Source: Parapristionchus giblindavisi (lineage: Eukaryota; Nematoda; Chromadorea; Rhabditida; Diplogasteridae). Taken from it: 64,000 nt of DNA. The position numbers and the translations under genes are program-made. How positions within the stretch are numbered: position 1 is the stretch's first letter; every line of letters begins with the position of its first letter. The notes below the pieces were generated by a model. That model saw only the letters and a program-made list of their open reading frames with translations, searched no databases and was not told the origin of the DNA. Positions 55,858 to 64,000 of the stretch are shown here, piece after piece. The stretch lies in contig CALSFV010000652.1 in assembly GCA_943737045.1 (NCBI GenBank), positions 806,001 to 870,000 on the forward strand, in the 5' to 3' direction.

Positions 55858-57511
55858 CAGTAGCGCCGGAAAGTCAAAATACACTTTTTATTTCTTGTGT
55901 AATTTTGGCGTCAGTTGAGATAGCAAGCTGAAACTTGTACATGATGTACCCACAGTATGTACGTATTCGATCCTCTTATAAGGTCTCACGGTCCTTTCTG
56001 GTTATTGCATACTGATGACGCAACCGAACAACATTTTTACGAAAATTCATTATTCTTTCAGGGATTTTTTCGTACTTGTCAAACTTCGTGAGCGTTGAGA
56101 GAACTATAAGGCCTATCCAGAAAAAATATTTCAGGTTGCTGCGAATTCGGGTATTGGCTGCAGACTTGCTGCAATTTCGCGGTCGCAAAATCATATCTCG
56201 GCTTCTAGAAGAGCTTGAAACGCGTTCAAAGCAGCAAACTGATTCTCTTGGTGAGTCCTGATGATCCTGTAAGTATGGTAGAGCTAGCTCATCATTCATC
56301 TTCATGGATCGAAAAAATCACTTTTTTACAAGACCCAACTTTGAGAAATCACAATTCTGAGGCGGACCTTGTAAAAATCTGGTTTTTGGATAGGAATGTA
56401 GAAAATATATTAATTAATCGATCCCCCGCTTTTTAGAGCGATTGCTAATCTTTCTTGCCTGCGGCAGTCGATTATCTGAAGGATAGTCGTTTAGGCCGCG
56501 CTCCCTTCTCATCTCGCGACCCGTACACATCTCTAGGCTTTTCACACTGCTCAATGACGATTTAGCCGTTTTTAGTGATTTGTTTAGTCAGAATAGAGAG
56601 ACACTGTATGAATCCAGTTTTTGGTCTGTGATCTTTGCGTTTTCTATATTTGATCTTTGATCTTTGCTCATTTTTCGTCAAATTTTGCTCAAAATCATAA
56701 TGGAAAGGTGTTTCATTCGATCAAAGAAGATCGAAAACGCTTTCTTTTATAGACTATGATGTTCAGGATTAGCGACAATACATTTTAGAATGATTTCATC
56801 TATCAAAGCTCGTTGAGCAGTGTGAAAAGCCTTGAGATGTGTACGGGTCGCGAGATGAGAAGGGAGCGCGGCCTAAACGACTATCCTTCAGATAATCGAC
56901 TGCCACAGGCAAGAAAGATTAGCAATCGCTCTAAAAAGCGGGAGATCGATTAATTAATATATTTTCTACATTCCTATCCAAAAACCAGATTTTTACAAGG
57001 TCCGCCCTCAGAATTGTGATTCCTCAAAGTTGGGTCTTGTAAAAAAGTGATTTTTTCGATCCATGAAGATGAATGATGAGCTAGCTCTACCATACTTACA
57101 GGATCATCAGGAATCACCAAGAGAATCAGTTTGCTGCTTTGAACGCGTTTCAAGCTCTTCTAGAAGCCGAGATATGATTTTGCGACCGCGAAATTGCAGC
57201 AAGTCTGCAGCCAATACCCGAATTCGCAGCAACCTGAAATGTTTTTTTCTGGATAGGCCTTATAGTTCTCTCAACGCTCACGAAGTTTGACAAGTACGAA
57301 AAAATCCCTGAAAGAATAATGAATTTTCGTAAAAATGTTTTTCGGTTGCGTCATCAGTATGCAATAACCAGAAAGGACCGTGAGACCTTATAAGAGGATC
57401 GAATACGTACATACTGTGGGTACATCATGTACAAGTTTCAGCTTGCTATCTCAACTGACGCCAAAATTACACAAGAAATAAAAAGTGTATTTTGACTTTC
57501 CGGCGCTACTG
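55858..57511. mobile_element. 1.65-kb fold-back element, TA target duplication
   Basis: Ends CAGTAGCGCCGGAAAGTCAA at 55858 and its mirror at 57511, flanked by TA (55856-55857 and 57512-57513). Arms of about 700 bases are nearly identical inverted copies ('aagcttgaaacgcg'-type and 'aaccagatttttacaaggtc' segments). ATCTTTGATCTTTG is near the centre, as in the 3995-5437 element. Ends and duplication fit a Tc1/mariner-type non-autonomous element. Frames of 60-110 codons in the arms occur as mirrored pairs and are not called. Confidence 0.9.
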
Positions 57512-57764
57512 TATGTATTTTTTTAAGAATTGGCCTTGAAAGATCGCTGGTCTAGCAGTGATCACCCGCAGGACTTCGTGTGCCTTGAATAACGGGTTGT
57601 ACCTTTACCTTTTACCTTATGTAATTTATAAATCGGGAGCGAATACTAAAATGTAATGAAATTTTGCATATCTAATTTCGGACAGTATCAATTTCAACCA
57701 AACAAAAACAGAAACAACTGCTTTTTTTTCTTTCCACATAATTGCTCTCCAGTTGATGAATATC

Positions 57765-57990
57765 GAAAACGGAAAATACTCGTGTTCAAAAAGAAAAGAT
57801 GTGTAGAGAAAAGTCTCCTAATTTTACACGCTCTCACACATCTTTTTTCTTTTCCTTTCTCAACCTTTGCAGAACATGAATATACCTTTCCTGGAAATGG
57901 ATGAGTAACATCTTCCCAAAGCCATATCAGTTGCACCTTATCACGTTCTTTCAGAATTACTCATCTTCGTAATTTAATTGCGTCATCGGG
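57765..57990. repeat. Upstream flank block, right arm of the large inverted duplication
   Basis: Inverted counterpart of 53740-53985: 'cttatcacgttctttcagaa' and 'ttactcatcttcgtaattt' read as its reverse complement. The rest of 57512-58300 shows no gene. A copy of the dispersed 'ctctctcgcagacaaagaaa' repeat lies near 58060-58135. Confidence 0.75.
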
Positions 57991-58309
57991 CCTTTTTATC
58001 ACACCTTTCAACACTATATTAATAGAACATTGATAAAGACGTTTATTTTTCGTCCTTTAAGGAGCACCTCGAGCTAATTTTGCTCCCGGATTTTGCACGC
58101 TCTCTCGCAGACAAAGAAAGCGTAGGAGCAGAGCGTTGAGGCCATGAGCGGTACTTTGAATAATCCGAAATCTCTAATGCATCGTCAATATGCTATAGTG
58201 GGCAGGTTCAAGAAAGAATTTCTATCGATTTGATTTGGCAATTTGCATCGGAAAAAGAGTTTACGAGAAAAAATTCTCTGGAAATCTTCAATGGTATAGA
58301 AATAAAGTT

Positions 58310-58750
58310 ACTCATATTCTGTTATTTATTGTTTCACGCTTTGCAAACAATTTCAAAAATTTGGTGGTCGGATTCAAAATGATAGGCAACCACATAAGGA
58401 TGAGACGGATGTAAACATAACAAGCTTTGACCAACAGATCGGAATTAATGGATTTCAACATAATACTAATCATTCTTCGAGCTTCTAAAAGATAACACAA
58501 ATGATGTAGTTAAAGGTTAAAGATCACGAAAACACCTTTCTTTAACAGTTGTATGTGTAGATAATAGATGGCCGTAAGTGCATAAGTAGTTCTATTCCAA
58601 AGTGTGCCGAAATGCATAACAGCACATTTAAATGGTGATAAGACCATATTACACAAGTCATTCCATTCAGAAATATAATCAATTGAGGTCTGCATATTGC
58701 ATCACATTTAGAAACAACCCATAGATTTTGGCATCTTCTCCATAAATAAC
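58310..58750 (-). pseudogene. Short CR1-like reverse-transcriptase remnant
   Basis: Minus-strand fragments in two frames resemble the region after the catalytic core of CR1/jockey-type RTs: DYISEWNDLCNMVLSPFKCA and MHFG (58510-58695), then ARRMISIMLKSINSDLLVKA and YIRLILMWLP (58312-58500). This corresponds to the IVKWSNDW through YIRPILESA part of the element at 1556-3316. No YxDD, several breaks. Near-direct repeats of about 40 bases ('actcatattctgt.atttat') flank it at 58313 and 58852, and may be a duplicated target. Confidence 0.7.
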
Positions 58751-58921
58751 GTACCTAATAGATGGTGGAATAATAGAAGAAATGATATTAATATACAATA
58801 CAAAAAAGTGGGCCAACACTCGTAAAAATTAACCACAGAAATAATATTACTCATATTCTGTCATTTATAGTTTTACGCTTTGCAAAGATTACGTGACTGA
58901 TAAGAATTGATAACGACAAGG

Positions 58922-58968
58922 TATAAAAGAGGGTATATTTTGTGGGAAGTTGCTTTCATTCCTAGCCA
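58922..58968 (+). promoter_or_regulatory. Core promoter of the inverted CMTR1-like copy
   Basis: TATAAAA at 58922-58928 within a block conserved with the intact copy ('gataacgacaaggtataaaa'). CCTAG ends at 58965 just ahead of CAAAAATG. Conservation extends at least 70 bases further upstream ('acgtgactgataagaattga'). Confidence 0.55.
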
Positions 58969-60780
58969 AAAATGCGACGAGTCGAACCGAATCCAAAATG
59001 GTTTTCGGCTTCGGAAAATAGAAGGCAAGAGTTCTTTGAGAAGCTCATATCTGGGGAAATTCGACCGACTTTCGGAGAGGTTTATAATGTTTTCTTTGAA
59101 TTATTTACTATACTTTATAATGAAAAATGAAAATATCGTCAAAATATTAAATATCAAGATAAGATAAGATGTTTGTTCACAAATAATGCATCACAATAAA
59201 TAGCTGCCTTATTATTTGTGCAAATTTCACATGATTTCAATTATACTTTTGTCTATGAATTGTCAGACCTATCCATCGAGTCAACGTCTCCACGTCGACA
59301 ACGATGCTCTTCAGCGACTAAATGAACTCAAAAAGGTATTTTACTTTAAAAAAATTATCCCAATTCCAGTTTATTGTAATTTTTAAATTTTCATTTTCTT
59401 AAATTCCTTTTTATTTACAGACTCTTGGTTCCGATGAAGACGGTTATGAGGCAGCCAGATATCGTTCGCACCAGCACGAGCCTATGAAAAAGTAAAGTGA
59501 CTAACATTTCGAATGAAATATGGATCTAATTATTCCAGAAATATCCTATTTCGAATGATGAATCCACTCGAATTGGCCGGTCTGGACCGAGCCTTCGACT
59601 TCCTTCTGACGGGGGAGACTGAAGAACGCGCAGAGGTTAGTGGATTTACCAGTAAACGGCTAATTTGAAATTGTACAATCTCGCCATGCTCTCTGTGTGC
59701 TTTCTTTGCTTGTACAAGAGTTTGATCAGCAGCGAGTATCAAAACGGGTACATGTAACTACATCAGCTTTATTCCTTCTAGCGATAATAATAATAATAAT
59801 AATTTATGCGTTTTACAAAAAAAAATAAATAAATAAAATAAGAAATGAACAAAAGAAAAAAAGAAAAGAAAAGAAAAGACAAGGCAAGAAAAATAAGAAG
59901 AAGAGAAAAATAAAGTAAATTATTGATATAACATTGTTACAGGCGATTCGACCAACTAGGATAGATCAACAAGGTACAAATATTAGCCGAAATGAGGACG
60001 TTTTCTACTTCGCTGAGGTTCGTTTTTCTCGTAGCGTTTCATGCTAAATGAAACACTGCGAAAATAATATTTGCTTAAACTTTAAGATAAGAAATAAGAT
60101 CATTTAAATATTTAAAAATTAAAAATTATTTAAAAATATTTAGATGGATACGTGTACCATCCCGTGTACTAGTCATACGTATTGCTCCGCAAAGGATTCT
60201 ACAACGCCAAGTGTTTCATGAACCAACAAAAACTATGTAAGGAAAGTTGCCCTAGAAATTTAGCATCCACGAACTGACAACTACCCATGAGATAAAGGAC
60301 AGCACTATAAATCAGTTTTGCCATAGATCAAGGAAAATAATAGAACGATAATGGTGGAATATGTCATATGGCCAATGGTTAACAACCATTTACGTGTAAA
60401 AATGAATGAACCTGATGAAGATTTATCTATTTATTTATAGATTGATTGGTTTATTGCTTGCTTGATTGATTGCTTGATTGCTTTATCGAGAACTTTCAAT
60501 GATAATTTTTATTCAATGAAATAATTCCAGTCACTCATGGTTGCCACCTTGTTTCTACTCTTATGATCGATTCGGCCGTAGAGTCTCAACGTAGAAATTT
60601 TGAATTATTAGGTTCGTGCATAAATTTATGATTTTTTTTTGTTGTGGAATGTGCTTGAAGCGTTTCCTTTTCCTAATGTTAAATACAGCCCCGTCTAAAT
60701 AGAGCTTTTGATAGCGCATTATTCTGCTCCACACTCTAAATATGCACTATTATGCTGCTCACAAGCTCAGCTGTTCACAA

Positions 60781-61065
60781 TAGAGATCCGCATTCGTGCA
60801 GTCGCGCAAAAATGATTTCTCACTAATAGATGCATGAGAAATCGTGCGCACGATTTTTATTTGCTAATTAAAAAGAATTGCGTGCAAATTTGAGAAGTCG
60901 ACTCATTCTCATTCATTTTCACTCTTCAAGCGGTGGATTTTTTCTTATGGCCACTGCTCGACTTTGCAGGAAATTAAGAGTCAAACTCGCGCAGAATGAC
61001 TTTTCATCATTTTAACATCGAACATTGGTCGACCGGTCGTGCAATTGCACGAATGCGGATCTCTA
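60781..61065. mobile_element. 285-bp hAT-like MITE with 8-bp target duplication
   Basis: Inverted ends TAGAGATCCGCATTCGTGCA and its mirror ending at 61065. Direct 8-base flanks GTTCACAA occupy 60773-60780 and 61066-61073. An 8-base duplication and a TAGAG-type end fit hAT-superfamily elements. It is nested in the mariner-like remnant, so it inserted later. Confidence 0.88.
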
Positions 61066-61529
61066 GTTCACAATATACCATCATGATGGGCATCAGAAGC
61101 GATGAATGAAAACCGACTGGATGATCTCATATGCAATTAGTTCTCCTTCATTGGTTTTCATTCCTAGTACCCCATCCATGCAAAAGAACCATATATTGGA
61201 GCAATATTGTCGTTTCAAAGAAACAGAAACTCGTAAAATGCGTTAACAGGTAAGAAATTTAGGTACCCACGCAATATGCGTTGCAGAGAATAGAGATAAC
61301 TTCATCGTATGTTTTTTTTTTAAAATTTAATTTATAATTTTATTTTAATTATTGGTTTTTAACGTTTAAAAAAATTATTTCCTCAAATCTGAATCCACGA
61401 CAGAAAGTGTTGTACAGCGACGCAACAATTATCCTCTATTCAGAAGTTGCTAAAAGGACTGTAAAACATAAAACATTCTCTAGTATTACTTACTCTCTCG
61501 TCAATTAAAAACTGATCTTTTCGGCAGTT

Positions 61530-61622
61530 TTTAAAGGAAGCGTAACCTCTCTCACTGGTCTCTACATTGTGCACACTATTTCTGACGAAGAGACCATTGA
61601 GAGAGGTTACGCACCCTTGAAC
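61530..61622. mobile_element. Hairpin element, copy 5 of the six-copy family (internally shortened)
   Basis: 'tttaaaggaagcgtaacctc' mirrors 'gagagaggttacgcaccctt'. The central 'gttctctaacaacgagagag' hairpin is missing, leaving 'ctatttctgacgaagagacc'. Confidence 0.8.
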
Positions 61623-61853
61623 ACCTCATAACTATCATCAAAGAAGCTGCTCTATGAGCATGTCGCTATTGTTTTTCAGGATCACGTTAATAATGGCACT
61701 CACAACAAGGGTGTTGACCTATTTTATAGTAACATCTGCACGATCTACGAGTACGATCGTGAGAAGCAGAGAGAAATGAGAGGAAATCTGGATGAAATGG
61801 TATGAAGTTAATTGCTCCAATCAAACGTCTAGTGATGGCATCCAGCCTTCACA

Positions 61854-62038
61854 CAGAGAAAACAGCACACAAGACCTGTGAACTGTTATATTGAACGTAT
61901 AAAAACCTCTGCGGGGTGAGATCTAGCCTTTGAGCGACTTCCCTTCTTTAGAGCACAGTGCCATTTTCTTATGCAAGTACATTTTATACGCACAATATTT
62001 ATGTTTTGTGCTGCGGAGTACACTTTTTTCTCTCTGTG
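61854..62038. mobile_element. 185-bp fold-back element, family of the 40424 element
   Basis: Left 'cacagagaaaacagcacaca' and right 'gtacacttttttctctctgtg' mirror. The internal segment 61915-61998 is shared, inverted, with 28108-28190 ('tgcgtataaaatgtacttgc'). Confidence 0.65.
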
Positions 62039-62714
62039 TTGGAATAAGTTTCAACGATCTGTTTTGAGTAGAGCGTCTGATTGTATAGTAATAGCTGATC
62101 CCTTTAACCATGGTAGCCAAAATACCATTTCTACGTGAAAAAAGTGACCATAAATAAGAAGGCATATGTTTAAGAAATATTCTTATTAATTGAAAACCGA
62201 AAATATTTTACTCTCTCACGATGAGAGAGAGAGTATGGTAAGAGCGGAGAGCTTGAATTATCTTCATATTTAGAATGTATATTGGACTTTGAGGAATATT
62301 CGTCTATCCTATCGTATGTCAATCAACTCCTCGTAGCATGTTCAATTGTGAGAGAAGGAGGGCGTGCAGTCATCACGGTAAAGCACACCATACAATCACT
62401 GACTGCAGGTAAGCATGGAAAATGATTAAAAATCTTCCATTTATTTATGTAAATATTTATTTACCAATTTAAGATGTGATCTTCCTTGCTCATATCGTCT
62501 TCGACCGAATCGCAATCTTCCAACCAAACATTGTTAAAGCGAGCACCGCTAGGAGGTTTGAGAGACCGACCTCGAAATACGAATTAATTGATCAAAAATC
62601 AGATTCATAGTCTGTGATGGTCTACGTCCGAAAGAAGCCGGGCTTGTTAAAGAACTACTCAAAGAAGCACTGGACAAGCAGGTAATGATTTATCGTGCAG
62701 GATAATCCACGAAA

Positions 62715-62831
62715 GTGAACGATACCGGTCTCAACGGTCTCTTCAACGGCCTACGCTCTCTCGTTGTTGGAGAACAGGGGAATAGTGTGCACAATGTAGA
62801 TACCATTGAGAGAGGTTACGCTCCCTTTAAA
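62715..62831. mobile_element. Hairpin element, copy 6 of the six-copy family
   Basis: 'gagaggttacgctcccttta' is well kept at the right end. The left arm is diverged ('gataccggtctcaacggtct'). Intronic in the pseudogene, between the exons at 62603-62681 and 63452-63538. Confidence 0.75.
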
Positions 62832-62849
62832 CTTGGCCTTATTAGCCGC

Positions 62850-63290
62850 GGCCTCTAAACTGCGCTGTCAGTTCAGCCTCAGGCAAATCTTTTTGAATCT
62901 AATTAGAGCAATTTTAGAAGAAACTAGGGCTAAATTAGATTCAAAAATCTCTCTGATTAGATTTAAAAAACGTTCTGATTAGATTCAAAAAGACAAATGT
63001 TCTGATTAGATTCAAAAAATTCTCTGATTAGATTGAAAAATTTTCTAATTAGATTCAAAAAGTGTTATGATTAGATGCAAAAACGGACGCTCTGATTAGA
63101 TTCAAAAATTTTCTAATTAGATTCAAAAAATGTTCTGATTAGATTCAAAAAGACGCATGTTCCGATTAGATTCAAAAAATGCCCCGATTAGATTCAAAGC
63201 GATTTACCTGAGGCCACCATGACAGCGCAGTTTAGAAATTCTTCAGAATTTCTAAACTGCGCTGTCATGGTGGCTGAACTTTTTTTCGAA
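62850..63290. mobile_element. Fold-back element enclosing a 'gattagattcaaaaa' minisatellite
   Basis: Arms 'ctaaactgcgctgtcagttc' (62856) and 'ccatgacagcgcagtttaga' (63216), the latter followed by a second short palindrome 'aaattcttcagaattt' and a further copy of the arm to about 63270. Between them lie about a dozen degenerate 20-25-base units around 'ctgattagattcaaaaa' (62890-63200). Intronic in the pseudogene. Confidence 0.8.
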
Positions 63291-63831
63291 CTTTTTTTCT
63301 CCAAAATCTGTCTGATTTTACAAAGGCGATTTGAGAAATTTACATAATATGTATGACTTAATATTATTAGTAAAAATTCACTAAAACTGTGCATCTCATT
63401 CTCTCTTTGAAGGAAAATATTTTATGGAAATTATAGTTCAGTGCTTTACAGTGCCGGGAGTAAACTCGTTCGATTGTTATCCGATGATATAATTGAAAAG
63501 GATGAATTCTACTCGTACTACAGGGAATCGAATGAATGGTATAAGCTTTTATTGAATTAAATAATGTAGTAGGCTTGAAAAGCCCTCATTCTGGCTTCAT
63601 CTACATATTTTTCCCCAGAAAATTGTTTTTTCAGAGTAATTTTTTCGACATTACTTTCAAATTTGTTAAACCTAATCCGTGATTTTATTTTTAGCTCTTC
63701 AGTCATTGTGCAAATTTATATTTACTAATTCCTTCAACTATTGATTTTGCAGGTTTGCTAAACGACAAATTCAAGCACTGGAGATGTATTTGAAAATGGT
63801 TGAAGATGAGGATATAGAGTTCACACATTGG

Positions 63832-64000
63832 GTATCGACAAAATAAGATTTTAAAATGACACCCCCAGATCATTTCAAACCCTCAACAATGGCGAAACTC
63901 GGTTACTCTCTATGCCAACAAATCTTTTTTTTGTAATAAGAGATTTGATACCTGACTTGAGGAAATATTAAATGAGTAAATAAAGATTTTTTAATATTCA
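63832..64000. other. Right end of window, no feature seen
   Basis: Sequence after the last pseudogene exon does not resemble the downstream exons of the intact copy, so the duplication probably ends here. Confidence 0.5.

Larger units (their letters stand above)
60608..61650. mobile_element. Mariner-like insertion remnant inside exon 7 of the pseudogene
   Basis: Exon 7 runs normally to 'ttgaatta' (60607), then TTAGGTTCGTGCATAAATTT begins, which resembles mariner terminal repeats, directly after a TA. In the intact copy the exon continues 'tatgtgatgcagaaacc'. I cannot find the opposite terminal repeat or the rest of the exon before 61680, so the element and the exon end are deleted. No readable transposase. 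The stretch also contains the hAT-like MITE (next entry) and a hairpin element at 61530-61622. Confidence 0.55.
58972..63831 (+). pseudogene. Inverted duplicate of the CMTR1-like gene, broken and 3'-truncated
   Basis: Exon equivalents, in the order of the intact gene: 58972-59079, 59267-59335, 59421-59491, 59539-59635, 59943-60017, 60144-60236, 60531-about 60607, 61680-61799, 62294-62408, 62474-62555, 62603-62681, 63452-63538 and 63753-63831. The first five are intact. The sixth has lost a base in the SQYVLL region. The seventh is interrupted at a TA by a mariner-like end. The twelfth has an extra base near its start. Counterparts of the last eight exons, the whole guanylyltransferase-like part, do not follow within the window (63832-64000 shows nothing similar). 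It is head-to-head with the intact copy. Several exon lengths (108, 69, 71, 97, 75, 120, 115, 82, 79) equal those of the intact gene. Broken in several places, so a protein product is unlikely. Confidence 0.88.

Noticed and set aside
55976..57290. Paired frames beginning MKMNDELALPYLQDHQ in the 1.65-kb palindrome
   Set aside because: Mirror copies in the two arms of a fold-back element. No family recognised, frames differ in length between arms.

Overview
This window looks like nematode nuclear DNA. Its genes are cut into many short exons with T-rich 3' splice sites and mostly GTRAG 5' splice sites. It carries a vWA/C-type-lectin gene with a Thr/Pro linker and a one-domain TIL-type protease-inhibitor gene, both common in nematodes, and a very dense load of fold-back transposons. 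The pervasive ATCAAAG-type simple repeat makes me think of a diplogastrid such as Pristionchus, but I hold that genus guess weakly.

Layout. 1-3.3 kb: a broken Penelope-like reverse transcriptase (minus) abuts a broken CR1/jockey-like non-LTR element (plus). 3.3-16.9 kb: satellite, made of a ~225-240 bp monomer in higher-order units, interrupted by two fold-back transposons whose target duplications can be read. 17.5-23.3 kb: a minus-strand multi-exon gene of unknown function containing about four near-identical 699-bp copies of an exon cassette. 23.6-26.5 kb: a 1.13-kb tandem repeat. 28.0-41.2 kb: a minus-strand gene of 22 exons that I could join with all reading phases consistent (about 639 residues, function unknown). 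It has a 23-residue exon present four times and introns filled with minisatellites, microsatellites and fold-back elements. 41.9-47.0 kb: a divergent plus-strand vWA/C-type-lectin gene with a 27-bp minisatellite-encoded linker, a mariner-like insertion and a homopolymer frameshift. 47.8-63.8 kb: a large inverted duplication. Its left arm is a 21-exon minus-strand gene (633 residues, intact) related to the cap 2'-O-methyltransferase CMTR1 but apparently lacking the SAM-binding and catalytic Asp motifs. Its right arm is a plus-strand pseudogene copy broken by frameshifts and a transposon. Between the arms sit a secreted TIL inhibitor gene and a 1.65-kb fold-back element.

No operon-like coupling is evident. 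The common theme is local duplication: exons, exon cassettes, a whole gene in inverted orientation, and minisatellites, with transposons inserting between and inside the copies. The most interesting single object is the intact but apparently catalytically dead CMTR1-like gene with its inverted pseudogene partner. No computation or database search was run. Family calls rest on motif recognition, and exon joins were made by hand.
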